Assembly: GCF_900128495.1 (NCBI RefSeq)
Contig: NZ_LT635801.1
Location: 1,842,734-1,906,733 of the forward strand
Length of the DNA stretch: 64,000 nt
Reading direction: 5' to 3'
Origin: Bacteroides ilei
GTDB lineage: Bacteria > Bacteroidota > Bacteroidia > Bacteroidales > Bacteroidaceae
The notes under the pieces are model-generated. The model worked only from the letters and a program-made list of their open reading frames with translations, had not been told where the DNA came from and ran no database searches. The position numbers were made by a program, and so were the translations under genes. Below, one piece after another: positions 55,680 through 64,000 of this stretch; the first letter of the stretch is position 1; each line of letters starts with the position of its first letter.

Positions 55680-58600
55680 ATGATGAGAAAATGTTATTCT
55701 CGGAGCGGTCGAAATTTTTGTGTTATGATGGTAGCACTTGGTTGTCTGGCTCCTGGATTTGTCCGAGCTGTAGAAAAACCATTACAGCTTATGTCGGCAG
55801 TTGCTGCTCCTACAGTTATCACTGGAACTGTTATTGATGAGAACGGTGAAACAATTATTGGAGCGAATATTTTAGTTAAAGGAACATCTCAAGGTGCCGT
55901 TACCGATATAGACGGTAATTTTGAATTGAGTGTATCAGCTCTTCCTGCTACATTAGAAATTTCTTATATTGGTTTTGTTCGTCAGACAATCAAAGTGACT
56001 TCAGCCAATCCGGTTACCATTGTATTGAAAAGTGACAATCTGGTAATGGATGAAGTCGTTGTAACCGGTTATGGTACATTTAAAAAATCAGCTTTTGCTG
56101 GATCTGCTTCAGCTGTGAAAGCTGAAAAGTTAGAGGATATTCCGTCTGTTTCTTTCCAGGATTTATTGCAGGGGAATGCAGCAGGAGTCCAGTTCAGTGC
56201 TCCTTCCGGCCAGCCTGGTGCGTCATCTTCTATCAATATCCGTGGTATGGGTTCTTTTAATGCCAGCAATACTCCTTTATATGTGATAGATGGTGTGCCT
56301 GTCATGTCTGGTTCCATTGATGCTACCGGATCAGATTCAGGGCTGGACATTATGTCAACATTGAATACTTCCGATATTGAAAATATATCAATTATTAAGG
56401 ATGCTGCTGCAGCTTCTTTGTATGGTTCCCGTGCTGCCAATGGTGTCATTTTGATTACTACCAAACGTGGTCGTGAAGGAAAAGCCCAAGTTTCTTTGAA
56501 GGCCGATTGGGGTTTCAGTGATTTTGCAATGGAATTCCGTCCGGTCATGGGTGGTGAACAACGTCGTGAGTATATATACAGTGGGTTGAAGGCTGGAGCT
56601 TTGAGAGATGGAGCTACAGAAAATGAGGCCATTGAATATGCTGATGAGAATATTGATGATTATGCTCCTATCCCTTGGTGTGGTTATGTAGATTGGGATG
56701 ATGTTATGTTTCAAAGAGGAGATCATCAGTCGTATGAAGCTTCTATTTCGGGTGGAACAGGTAAGTTCAATTACTATTCTTCATTATCATATTTGAAACA
56801 AAACGGTATTGCCTTTAATTCTGGATTGGAGCGTGTTAGTGGTCGTGTCAATGTAGATTTTCAGGCAACAGAACATTTGAAGGTAGGGGCAAGTATGTTG
56901 TTTGCGACTGTTAACCAGAATGTATATAGTGAAGGGACAAGCTATACGTCTCCGTTCTATTCTTCACGTAATGCTGTGGTTCCTTCGGATGCTGTTTATA
57001 ATGAAGATGGAAGCTGGAATCGTGAGTTTATCCGTAATAGTGATCGTAACCCGTTATTGTCTGCCACATACGATTATACCCGTGAATATGTGACTCGTTC
57101 TTTTAATACTGTTTACGGTGAATATGAATTTCTTAAGGGGTTGAAATTCAAGTCTACGTTAAGTTATGACTATACAAATACAAAAGGTGAAGATTGGTCG
57201 GATCCTCGTACATCCAACGGTGATGATATTAACGGTGGTATGTATAAGCAATATAGAGAATATCATAAGACGTTGTGGGCTAATCAGTTAGGATATATTT
57301 TCAATATAAATGAAGATCATCATTTTGATGTATTGGCCGGTTATGAAATCGATGAACAATATAGCGATTATCTGTCGGGTGAGGTGACTAATTTTGCTAC
57401 ATTCGATAAGAATGCAGTAAGTAACGGTATGAAAGTTGAATCTGTTTCAGGTTCGGACAAGACAACCCGAATGATTTCGTATTTGAGCCGTGCCAATTAT
57501 GATTATCAGAATAAATATTATTTAGGTGCCAGTTTCCGTATGGATGGTAGTTCCCGCTTGGATCCTAGTAACCGGTGGGGTAAGTTCTGGTCAGTATCCG
57601 GTGCTTGGAGAATAATTGAAGAGAAATTTATGGATCCGCATAAGGATTGGCTGACAGATTTGAGAATACGTGCGTCTTATGGTGTAAACGGGACCTTGCC
57701 TTCCGATTATTTCGGTTATATGGGATTGAGCTCTCTTACAGAAGGATATCTGTCTCAGCCGGGTATTACTCTTTCACAAATAGCCAATAAGGATTTGCAG
57801 TGGGAAACAAACTATAATTTGAACATTGGTCTGGATTTCGGTTTGTGGAACAGAGTGAATGCAACATTAGAATTTTATACACGTACAACTAAAAACTTGC
57901 TGATGGACTGTCCGATTTCATATACCACAGGTTTCGGAAGTTATCTGATGAATATCGGAAAGGTACGTAACAGAGGTGTTGAGCTGGAAATAACGTCTCA
58001 GAATATTACTTCTAAGGATTTTACTTGGACAACCTCTTTCAATTTAAGTCATAACCGTAATAAAATCTTGGTATTGGACGGAGAACAGACTCAGATTATC
58101 AGTGGTTCACAAATCCATAAAGTGGGAGAATCATACCGTACATTCTATCTGATTGAATTTGCAGGAATTAATCCGGAAACCGGTGCACCTCAGTTTTATA
58201 CCAATGATTTGGATGAGAATGGGAACTATATAAAGGATATTACTGAAGATTCTTCTGAAGCAAATGCAATTGCATTGGACAAACATGCGGAACCTAATCT
58301 GATTGGTGGGTTGACCAATACCCTGCGTTATAAATGGTTTGATTTGAGCTTTATGTTTTCGTACCAGTTCGGTGGGTTCAGTTATGATACCTGGGCTCAG
58401 AAGACAGAACATGGAGGTAATGACCTGGAGGCTAATATCCCTACCTATTATGCAGACAACTGGAAGAAACCGGGCGATATTACTAGATATGAGCTTTTTA
58501 TAGAGGAGCCAGACCAGGCGATGAATAAGATTTCTACTACCCGTCGTTTGCATAGCACTGATTTCATTCGTTTGAAAACATTGACTTTCGGGGTGACATT

Positions 58601-58781
58601 ACCTTCTGAATGGACTAAGAAGATTGGGGTTCAGAATGCCCGTCTTTATGCTTCTGCTAATAATTTATGGACATGGGCTGCATACGATTATTATGATCCT
58701 GAAGCCGTTCAGGATGGTTCTGCCATTTGGGGAACTCCTCCATTAAAAACGGTAACATTTGGTATAAATGTAAATTTCTAG
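55680..58781 (+). CDS. SusC/RagA-type TonB-dependent transporter (second locus)
   Basis: 1033 residues. Signal peptide (to about PGFVRAVEK), carboxypeptidase-D regulatory-like domain (48-120), TonB-box-like DEVVVTGYGT (124-133), plug (to ~245) and a large barrel ending GINVNF. Its SusD partner begins 23 bp later. The start codon lies 57 bp from the right end of an IS1380 element, which separates the gene from its likely promoter at 53978. Transcription may therefore depend on the IS or be reduced. Ligand unknown; the downstream phosphatase hints at a phosphorylated substrate. Confidence 0.93.
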   Translation: MMRKCYSRSGRNFCVMMVALGCLAPGFVRAVEKPLQLMSAVAAPTVITGTVIDENGETIIGANILVKGTSQGAVTDIDGNFELSVSALPATLEISYIGFVRQTIKVTSANPVTIVLKSDNLVMDEVVVTGYGTFKKSAFAGSASAVKAEKLEDIPSVSFQDLLQGNAAGVQFSAPSGQPGASSSINIRGMGSFNASNTPLYVIDGVPVMSGSIDATGSDSGLDIMSTLNTSDIENISIIKDAAAASLYGSRAANGVILITTKRGREGKAQVSLKADWGFSDFAMEFRPVMGGEQRREYIYSGLKAGALRDGATENEAIEYADENIDDYAPIPWCGYVDWDDVMFQRGDHQSYEASISGGTGKFNYYSSLSYLKQNGIAFNSGLERVSGRVNVDFQATEHLKVGASMLFATVNQNVYSEGTSYTSPFYSSRNAVVPSDAVYNEDGSWNREFIRNSDRNPLLSATYDYTREYVTRSFNTVYGEYEFLKGLKFKSTLSYDYTNTKGEDWSDPRTSNGDDINGGMYKQYREYHKTLWANQLGYIFNINEDHHFDVLAGYEIDEQYSDYLSGEVTNFATFDKNAVSNGMKVESVSGSDKTTRMISYLSRANYDYQNKYYLGASFRMDGSSRLDPSNRWGKFWSVSGAWRIIEEKFMDPHKDWLTDLRIRASYGVNGTLPSDYFGYMGLSSLTEGYLSQPGITLSQIANKDLQWETNYNLNIGLDFGLWNRVNATLEFYTRTTKNLLMDCPISYTTGFGSYLMNIGKVRNRGVELEITSQNITSKDFTWTTSFNLSHNRNKILVLDGEQTQIISGSQIHKVGESYRTFYLIEFAGINPETGAPQFYTNDLDENGNYIKDITEDSSEANAIALDKHAEPNLIGGLTNTLRYKWFDLSFMFSYQFGGFSYDTWAQKTEHGGNDLEANIPTYYADNWKKPGDITRYELFIEEPDQAMNKISTTRRLHSTDFIRLKTLTFGVTLPSEWTKKIGVQNARLYASANNLWTWAAYDYYDPEAVQDGSAIWGTPPLKTVTFGINVNF

Positions 58782-58804
58782 TTTAAATGATAAAGACTGA
58801 GTAT

Positions 58805-60250
58805 ATGAAAAAATTTAGTTATATAATATTGGGTGTTTTGGCCGTTGGCGGTATGACATCTTGTAGCCATGACTGGTTGGATGTGAAGCCTTCTACTTCT
58901 GTGGAAACTGAAAACAGTATAACGGCTTTATCCGAAATTGAAGCTACTTTAAATGGGATTTACAGTACAATGCAGAGTTCAGATGCGTATTCAGGACGCC
59001 TAGTCTATTATGGTGATGTAACGGGTGATGATATGCAGGCTGTCTCTTCTACGAAACGTACCGGAAACTATTATCGTTTTAATTGGACAAAAGATAGTGG
59101 TCCGAGTAGCCAGTGGTCATATCTATATGCGATTATTACGAGCTGTAATCTGATTATCAACAAAATTGATGAATTGAATGTTACAGAAAGTGATTTAGAT
59201 TATCGTGATGATCTGCTCGGGCAAGCTTTGGCCATTCGTGGCTTGGCCTATTTTGACTTGACCCGGTTTTTCGGTTATCCGTATCTGAAAGATAACGGAG
59301 CTTCATTAGGAGTTCCATTGGTCTTGAAAGAACTTTCGATTGATGATAAGCCGTCTAGGGCTACGGTTTCCCAATGTTACGATCGGGTTATTGCCGATTT
59401 GAAGGAAGCTGTAAGTTTATTGGACACCAGCTTTAACAAAGGTAAGTTTAACCGTTGGGCTGCCATGACTTTGTTAAGTCGTGTTTATCTATATCATGGT
59501 GATAATAAGGAGGCATTGAACATGGCTGAACAGGCGATTGAAGGTGCGGAAGAAGAAGGATTCAAATTGTGGACAACAGAAGAATATCCGACAGCTTGGG
59601 GAGAGGATTCTTCGGAAGATCATCCAGGTGAAGTATTGTTTGAGATTGTCAATACCACAACTGATAGTCCGGGTAAGGAAAGTATGGGATATTTGAATTC
59701 ATATGATGGGTATGATGATATGTGTATAACCGTTTCGTTTTATCATCTGTTGAGTCAGGATCCCAATGATGTACGCCTGCGTTTATTGAGTTTTGACAAA
59801 GATCGCTATGCATATGTAAATAAATATCAGCCTCAGGAAGGGGAAAACATTGCGGACGCCAATATTCCGTTAATCCGCTTGTCGGAAGCTTATCTGAATG
59901 CTGCAGAAGCTGCAGTCAAGGTTAATGATAATGAAACGGCGGTCAAGTATTTGGATCCGATTGTGAATAGGGCTGATAACAAGAATACGGTTGTCGGAAA
60001 GACATTGACTTTGAATGATGTACTGACAGAACGCCGTAAGGAACTTGTTGCTGAAGGACACCGTATGTTCGATGTCTTGAGAAATGGTTTGACAGTAACA
60101 CGTGTAGATGAATCTGATCCAGATCTTTCAAAGACTAAGCATAATACGCAATATATGGAATTCAATTGGGATTTTTACTTGTGTGTATTGCCTATTCCGA
60201 AGCATGAGATGGATGCTAACGGGTCGATGGTTCAGAATCCAGGATATTGA
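58805..60250 (+). CDS. SusD/RagB-type surface lipoprotein (second locus)
   Basis: About 481 residues. The signal peptide MKKFSYIILGVLAVGGMTSC ends with the lipidated Cys, followed by SHDWLDVKP, the usual start of mature SusD proteins. Family motifs: LGQALAIRGLAYFDLTRFFG, PLIRLSEAYLNAAEA, ERRKELVAEGHRMFDVLR and the ending NPGY. ATG 58787 is in frame but would add MIKTEY before the signal peptide. Paired with the SusC-like gene upstream. Confidence 0.93.
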   Translation: MKKFSYIILGVLAVGGMTSCSHDWLDVKPSTSVETENSITALSEIEATLNGIYSTMQSSDAYSGRLVYYGDVTGDDMQAVSSTKRTGNYYRFNWTKDSGPSSQWSYLYAIITSCNLIINKIDELNVTESDLDYRDDLLGQALAIRGLAYFDLTRFFGYPYLKDNGASLGVPLVLKELSIDDKPSRATVSQCYDRVIADLKEAVSLLDTSFNKGKFNRWAAMTLLSRVYLYHGDNKEALNMAEQAIEGAEEEGFKLWTTEEYPTAWGEDSSEDHPGEVLFEIVNTTTDSPGKESMGYLNSYDGYDDMCITVSFYHLLSQDPNDVRLRLLSFDKDRYAYVNKYQPQEGENIADANIPLIRLSEAYLNAAEAAVKVNDNETAVKYLDPIVNRADNKNTVVGKTLTLNDVLTERRKELVAEGHRMFDVLRNGLTVTRVDESDPDLSKTKHNTQYMEFNWDFYLCVLPIPKHEMDANGSMVQNPGY

Positions 60251-60263
60251 TATTTGTATGTAT

Positions 60264-60306
60264 GGCTGTATCGGGGACCGTAAGGCTCTGATACAGCTTG
60301 TTTTTA
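60264..60306 (+). terminator. Terminator after SusD
   Basis: GCTGTATC pairs with GATACAGC (60265-60272 and 60290-60297), followed by T-rich TTGTTTTT. It would limit, but perhaps not abolish, read-through into the phosphatase gene. Confidence 0.75.
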
Positions 60307-60315
60307 ATTGAATAA

Positions 60316-61464
60316 ATGGAAAAATCTATGGGAAAATTATTGGGTTTCTTGATGTTGCCGTTTCTTTTCCTGTCTATAGGAACGGCAAGGGCGCAAGGAG
60401 AAGACAAGTCTTTGAAAACGGTCTTGTCGGCTGATGGGCCTTATATCTGTTATTCCCCTGATAATCGGGTGAAGACTTTACAGGTGACGGCAGGCGGTAC
60501 TATTGATTCGGTGTGGTATGATCATCCGTTACCGTCGGATTATTCTTTCCCTGTAGTCAGTCATGACGGTAAATATGCTTTTCAGGTTACTTTACATCCG
60601 ATAAAACGGCAGCCATGGAAGGGGGGAGCGGCAGACAAGGTCTTTGTAATGTCTGATCCTCATGGTAATCTGGATTGTGTAGTCAGTCTGTTGCAGGCAA
60701 ATCATGTGATTGATTCCAACCTGTCATGGTGTTTTGGAAAGAACCAGTTGATGGTTTTGGGAGATGTTTGTGATCGGGGAAATGACGTGACGCAAATATT
60801 CTGGCTGCTTTATAAGTTGGAGGCTGAAGCGGAGGCGGCCGGAGGACAGGTTTCCTTTATTTTAGGTAATCATGAACCTATGGTCTTGTCGGATGATTTG
60901 CGGTATACCAAAGATAAATATAAAGCATTGGCCGACTCTTTACATATCAGATACTCTTCCTTATATGGTTCTGATACGGAATTAGGACGGTGGTTGGCAA
61001 CGCGGAATGTGATTCAGATACTGGGTGATAATCTGTATGTGCATGCCGGTTTGGGTAAAGCTTTCTATGATGCCGATCTGTCTGTTCCGGATGTGAATGA
61101 TGAAATGAGTAGAGTTCTGTTCCTGAAAAACAAGAAGCGTAAGGAATTTTCTGATCTACACGCCTTTTTGTATGGGAATGAAGGTCCTATATGGTATAGA
61201 GGACTGGTACGTGACAAGGAAAAATATAAACCATGTCCTGCCGATACATTGCAGTTGCTCATGAAGAAGTATGGGGTGGAGCATATTATTGTGGGACATA
61301 CTATTTTTGATGATATTTCGACTTTTTATGGTGGAAAAGTGATAGGTGTAAATGTAGATAATCAGGAAAATAGGGAAGCCGAGCGGGGCCGGGCTATTTT
61401 AATCGAAAACGGCAGGTATTATGTAGTAGGAGATAAGGGTAAGATTCGCCTGTTGTTTGAATAG
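60316..61464 (+). CDS. Secreted PPP-type (Shewanella-like) metallophosphoesterase
   Basis: 382 residues. Signal peptide FLMLPFLFLSIGTARA/Q. After a beta-rich N-terminal ~90 residues comes a PPP-family phosphatase core: MSDPHGNLDC (DxH), GDVCDRGND (GDxxDRG), GNHEPM (GNHE), VHAGLG and VGHTIF. This order defines PPP enzymes, and the secreted bacterial form resembles Shewanella-like phosphatases. It would dephosphorylate proteins or small phosphoesters in the periplasm or at the surface. Location after SusC/SusD suggests cooperation, although a terminator lies between. Confidence 0.88.
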   Translation: MEKSMGKLLGFLMLPFLFLSIGTARAQGEDKSLKTVLSADGPYICYSPDNRVKTLQVTAGGTIDSVWYDHPLPSDYSFPVVSHDGKYAFQVTLHPIKRQPWKGGAADKVFVMSDPHGNLDCVVSLLQANHVIDSNLSWCFGKNQLMVLGDVCDRGNDVTQIFWLLYKLEAEAEAAGGQVSFILGNHEPMVLSDDLRYTKDKYKALADSLHIRYSSLYGSDTELGRWLATRNVIQILGDNLYVHAGLGKAFYDADLSVPDVNDEMSRVLFLKNKKRKEFSDLHAFLYGNEGPIWYRGLVRDKEKYKPCPADTLQLLMKKYGVEHIIVGHTIFDDISTFYGGKVIGVNVDNQENREAERGRAILIENGRYYVVGDKGKIRLLFE

Positions 61465-61509
61465 TTGCATTTTTTAGCGGGAAAATATATTTTGTTTTTA
61501 AAATATTGT

Positions 61510-61517
61510 TATCTTTG
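61510..61517 (+). promoter_or_regulatory. -7 element for tRNA-Ala
   Basis: TATCTTTG matches TAnnTTTG, 17 bp before the mature tRNA 5' end; a TTTG lies at 61491, closer than usual for -33. Confidence 0.55.
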
Positions 61518-61533
61518 CAAAGCAAATCGGTAA

Positions 61534-61607
61534 GGGGCATTAGCTCATCTGGCTAGAGCGTTTGACTGGCAGTCAAAAGGTGGCAGGTTCGAGTCCTGTA
61601 TGCTCCA
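61534..61607 (+). tRNA. tRNA-Ala (anticodon GGC)
   Basis: Complete 74-nt cloverleaf. The acceptor arm GGGGCAT pairs with ATGCTCC (one G-U), D-arm AGCTCATCTGGCTAGAGC, anticodon stem TTTGA/TCAAA with loop CTGGCAG, T-arm with GGTTCGAGTCC. CCA is not encoded. Confidence 0.95.
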
Positions 61608-61630
61608 CAAAAATATATTCTTGATTACAT

Positions 61631-61669
61631 AATCCTCTAAAAACCAGTTTTTAGAGGATTTCTTTTTTT
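61631..61669 (+). terminator. Terminator of tRNA-Ala
   Basis: A 13-bp stem AATCCTCTAAAAA/TTTTTAGAGGATT is followed by a T7 run. Downstream, a 12-bp tandem TACTCCCCCTTT/TACTCCCCCTAT at 61672-61695 is of unknown meaning. Confidence 0.85.
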
Positions 61670-61748
61670 GCTACTCCCCCTTTTACTCCCCCTATTTTTT
61701 TATTTTTCGACACGACATTACCCTGTTATATAAATAGGCTGTTCCAAA

Positions 61749-61812
61749 ATGATCTGCACCCCGAAAGTTAGAAAAAAACTTTTGGGGTGCACTTCGCAAA
61801 TTGGGGTGGACT
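61749..61812. repeat. Remnant of an IS3-family element end
   Basis: TGCACCCCGAAAGTT (61755-61769) faces AACTTTTGGGGTGCA (61777-61791), 14 of 15 pairs, and a further GGGGTGGACTT copy follows. This arrangement is typical of IS3/IS150-type ends; no transposase gene accompanies it. Confidence 0.55.
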
Positions 61813-62104
61813 TTTGTTCTATCACAGTTCTATTCATTGCTAAATGCATCCGAGAATATTTCAAATTTCATCTGAAATGCTTCATTTTATTGTATGATAT
61901 CATCGGAATCCCAAAAAAAATCAATAATTTTATCGCCGATTTTTTTAAATGCTCTGAACAGATGAGTGGGCGTTATTAATTTACATATCAAGAGATGGAA
62001 GCAGACAATACGTTATCTAAAAAAATGTTATACAAATAATTGCATTATCAGTTATTCTCCCTATACCATTAAATTTCATTATAATATATCTGAATCCGAT
62101 AGCA

Positions 62105-62869
62105 ATGTTGACTGAATTTTATGATAAAGCTACTTGGGTAACATTTTGCGGAAATTACATGGGGGGATTAATGGGAGGAATTGTTTCATTAATTATCCTC
62201 AATAAAACGCTTAAACAGACATCTCTTCAACATGAAGAACTGAAAAAGTTGCAAATAAACACCATTACCTATGCCCAAAAACAAGAGTGGCTCAATAGCT
62301 TAAAAATCAGGCTTACCAAGAACCTAAGAAATATTGATTTATATATATTGAATACAGTCGTCTCTGATTTGCAACTCCATGAATATAACCATTGCAAAGA
62401 AATTCTTCAAAAAATAAACTATGAGCTGGAAAACCAGGTAGCCTTTTCTTATTTTGATTTCTCAGAAACAACATTTTCAAAAGAAGAGAAGAAGTTTATT
62501 ATGGTAAACCAATTGATATATCTGGAATATACTTCTTTGATAAGAGATTTATTGTACTATATCCCTTTGGCGGTAAAAATTTATAAGGGAAATCCATTAA
62601 CTTATGAAGAACTGATGGATTATACTTTCTCTCAGTATGATTATGTTTCTGCAAATAATCAGTCACAATATACGCTTCAGAAGAGTATTATTCTGCAGGT
62701 TCAGGAATTCAATCCAGACGATAACCTGGAAGAAAAACTGGAAAGTGTTGTCGAAAAAAGACTTACATTCAGAACAAACCTTTACCAGTTGAAAAAAGAA
62801 TTGATAGAAGTTACACATGATGTTATTAACTATGAAACAGACGAAATAAATAAACTCCTGAGAAATTAG
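62105..62869 (+). CDS. Unknown membrane-anchored protein, probably frameshifted at its 5' end
   Basis: 254 residues from ATG 62105. One clear membrane helix (about 12-32, GNYMGGLMGGIVSLIILNKT) is followed by a ~200-residue soluble, charged and largely helical region with coiled-coil character (LKKLQINTITYAQKQEWLNS onward). An upstream ATG at 61995, with an AAGAG before it, reads MEADNTLSKK and then stops, but a shift in the A7 tract at 62019-62025 would join it to a second hydrophobic helix in this frame (about 37 extra residues) with no stop in between. No family recognised; low GC and position between IS remnants suggest acquired DNA. Confidence 0.65.
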   Translation: MLTEFYDKATWVTFCGNYMGGLMGGIVSLIILNKTLKQTSLQHEELKKLQINTITYAQKQEWLNSLKIRLTKNLRNIDLYILNTVVSDLQLHEYNHCKEILQKINYELENQVAFSYFDFSETTFSKEEKKFIMVNQLIYLEYTSLIRDLLYYIPLAVKIYKGNPLTYEELMDYTFSQYDYVSANNQSQYTLQKSIILQVQEFNPDDNLEEKLESVVEKRLTFRTNLYQLKKELIEVTHDVINYETDEINKLLRN

Positions 62870-62941
62870 TAGTTATGCTGCTGATTCCATTTCCAACGTA
62901 AGCATACTATTTTCCGCCTTGACGCACATTATTCACAACCC

Positions 62942-62949
62942 TACCTTTG
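62942..62949 (+). promoter_or_regulatory. -7 element of the IS66 operon
   Basis: TACCTTTG, an exact TAnnTTTG match, 26 bp before the tnpA start codon. Confidence 0.6.
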
Positions 62950-62969
62950 CGCCGTAACCTTTAACAATA

Positions 62970-63344
62970 ATGATTATGGCAAAAGAAAAAGTAAACTATC
63001 AGGAGGTATATGACCTCTACCAGTTGTGCAGCGAGACCAAGGATCTTCGGGAGTTCTGTGCTGATTATGGAGTAAACTACGACAAGTTCATGAACTGGCA
63101 GCGTCACCAGCTGTGGAGCGAGAAGTTGGGTAAGACAGTCCAGGCTGAACAACCTAAGGTTGCCAAAGTCCAGATAACCGGTAAGCCTTGCAACAGTCCA
63201 ACCGTGAAGTTGGAAGTGAAACATCCTGAAGGCGAATCTCCGATTAAGTGGGTGAAACTGCAACTGACATCCGGCGCGACACTGTTCCTGAGAAACACCA
63301 CAGTTCTTGATTTGAGCTTGTTGCTTAATAAAATGATAGGATGA
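62970..63344 (+). CDS. tnpA: IS66 accessory protein TnpA
   Basis: 124 residues. The N-terminal helix-turn-helix-like region contains LCSETKDLREFCADYGVNYD and KFMNWQRHQLWSEKLGK; the basic C-terminal half ends LDLSLLLNKMIG. Size and position before tnpB are those of Bacteroides IS66 TnpA. ATG 62976, two codons later, is an equally good start. Confidence 0.85.
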   Translation: MIMAKEKVNYQEVYDLYQLCSETKDLREFCADYGVNYDKFMNWQRHQLWSEKLGKTVQAEQPKVAKVQITGKPCNSPTVKLEVKHPEGESPIKWVKLQLTSGATLFLRNTTVLDLSLLLNKMIG

Positions 63345-63345
63345 T

Positions 63346-63690
63346 ATGCTTGGACTGAGTGCTAACCTGAACTATTACCTGTTCAACGGTAATGTGGATT
63401 TGCGGAAAGGCATTTTCCGTCTGTGTGAGAGTATAAGGGAAGAGATGTCACTTGACCCGAGCGATGCATCCAATGTATATATGTTCATGTCCCGTAACCG
63501 GAAGGTCGTTAAGATACTTCATTATGAACGCGGATTTTATGTGCTTTACGAGAAACGTCCTGTTATGGGAAAATTCAAGAAACCTGTGTTTGATGAAGTC
63601 TCCAGGTGCTACCGTATTCAGTGGTCTGACATGGCTTACCTGACGGAAAGCATCGTAGTGGACAGAATGTATGTAACCCCTAAAGAATGA
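63346..63690 (+). CDS. tnpB: IS66 accessory protein TnpB
   Basis: 114 residues, with the TnpB hallmarks NVDLRKGIFRLCESIREEMS, DASNVYMFMSRNRKVVKILH and ERGFYVLYEKR. The start codon lies one base after the tnpA stop, so the two are coupled. TnpB is required for IS66 transposition but its activity is not defined. Confidence 0.92.
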   Translation: MLGLSANLNYYLFNGNVDLRKGIFRLCESIREEMSLDPSDASNVYMFMSRNRKVVKILHYERGFYVLYEKRPVMGKFKKPVFDEVSRCYRIQWSDMAYLTESIVVDRMYVTPKE

Positions 63691-63778
63691 ACAATAAGAC
63701 GTTGACTTTCAATGAAATAATATAAAAACAAACGGTGAAAAGTTTGCGTAACTGCCTGATTTTTCGTACCTTTATATC

Positions 63779-64000
63779 ATGATTGATGAAAGAGCATACG
63801 AGTTACTTTGCTGCCAGCTGGGTCTGGCAAATGAGGAAAAGGCAGGGCTTCGCAAACAGGTAAACGAACTGATTGCGAGGCTTAAGGCTATTGAAGAATC
63901 AAACAAAGAGAACTCCAAGGCTCTGGTTGATACAATCAATGACCTCAAAGAATCCCTCGAAAAGCAATCAACCACGGTTGAACATTACAGGAAAGAAATG
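63779..64000 (+). CDS. tnpC: IS66 transposase TnpC (3' end outside window)
   Basis: 74 codons of a longer gene. The visible start, MIDERAYELLCCQLGLANEE followed by LRKQVNELIARLKAIEESNK, is the N-terminal coiled coil typical of IS66 TnpC; the DDE catalytic domain would lie downstream. It starts 88 bp after tnpB. Family call depends on context and on the coiled coil, as the catalytic part is not visible. Confidence 0.8.
   Translation, partial: MIDERAYELLCCQLGLANEEKAGLRKQVNELIARLKAIEESNKENSKALVDTINDLKESLEKQSTTVEHYRKEM

Larger units (their letters stand above)
62898..64000 (+). mobile_element. IS66-family element, left part (continues past the window)
   Basis: The putative left end starts GTAAGCATACTATTTTCCGC at 62898, consistent with the GTAAGC start of IS66 elements, and is followed by tnpA, tnpB and the start of tnpC. 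The right end and target duplication are outside the window. Confidence 0.82.

Noticed and set aside
61672..61695. 12-bp tandem C-run repeats as a phage or island attachment site
   Set aside because: No integrase gene and no copy of the tRNA 3' end in the window; left as an observation only.
61749..61979. Open frame of 76 codons after tRNA-Ala
   Set aside because: It begins inside the IS3-like inverted repeat and has no protein-like pattern.
1..64000. CRISPR arrays, rRNA genes, riboswitches, toxin-antitoxin or phage-defence genes
   Set aside because: None seen: no regular repeat-spacer pattern, no rRNA, no recognisable aptamer in leaders, and no defence-type genes.

Overview
The window reads as a chromosomal segment of a gut Bacteroidales species, most likely Bacteroides or Phocaeicola. 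The evidence is two SusC/SusD pairs, the rprX/rprY two-component genes beside a second EF-G, the lpxD-lpxC/fabZ-lpxA order with an LpxC-FabZ fusion, RG-I-type glycosidases, IS1380 and IS66 elements, Bacteroides-type promoters (-7 TAnnTTTG, sometimes with -33 TTTG), and almost no Shine-Dalgarno sites. The genus is an inference.

Layout. 1-6.1 kb: 3' part of an EF-G2-like gene, rprXY, a 58-residue membrane protein, a MarR regulator, and rpsF-rpsR-rplI. 6.3-10.3 kb: a small repeat-bearing lipoprotein, mtaB, a GT2 glycosyltransferase and an AI-2E-type membrane protein. 10.4-19.6 kb: an apparent six-gene operon of SusC, SusD, a surface lipoprotein, an M20 (PepT-like) peptidase, a secreted cyanophycinase and a YfcC-family transporter. 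This looks like a peptide-utilisation locus, possibly for cyanophycin or beta-aspartyl-arginine peptides, and is the most interesting system here. 19.7-31.8 kb (minus strand): housekeeping genes dcp, miaA, a pRiA4b-like gene, the lipid A genes, then pyrF, prfA, purM and a GHL10 glycosidase.

31.9-35.1 kb: cstA with two outer-membrane barrel genes. 35.3-48.1 kb: a cluster for rhamnogalacturonan-type pectin without its own SusC/D: two large secreted glycosidase-like proteins (one DUF4450), a duplicated CE12-like esterase, GH106, GH105 and GH28. The divergent GH105/GH28 promoter region carries three GTAC boxes exactly 30 bp apart. 48.2-53.8 kb: rplS, a 5'-nucleotidase split over two genes, a GH3/beta-lactamase fusion and a 55-residue ferredoxin.

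53.9-61.5 kb: a second SusC/SusD pair whose leader is interrupted by a complete 1594-bp IS1380-family element (imperfect 15-bp inverted repeats, 5-bp GTGTT target duplication), followed by a secreted PPP-type phosphatase. 61.5-64.0 kb: tRNA-Ala(GGC), then accessory DNA with an IS3-like end remnant, an unknown membrane protein gene that looks frameshifted in an A7 tract, and the left part of an IS66 element running off the window.
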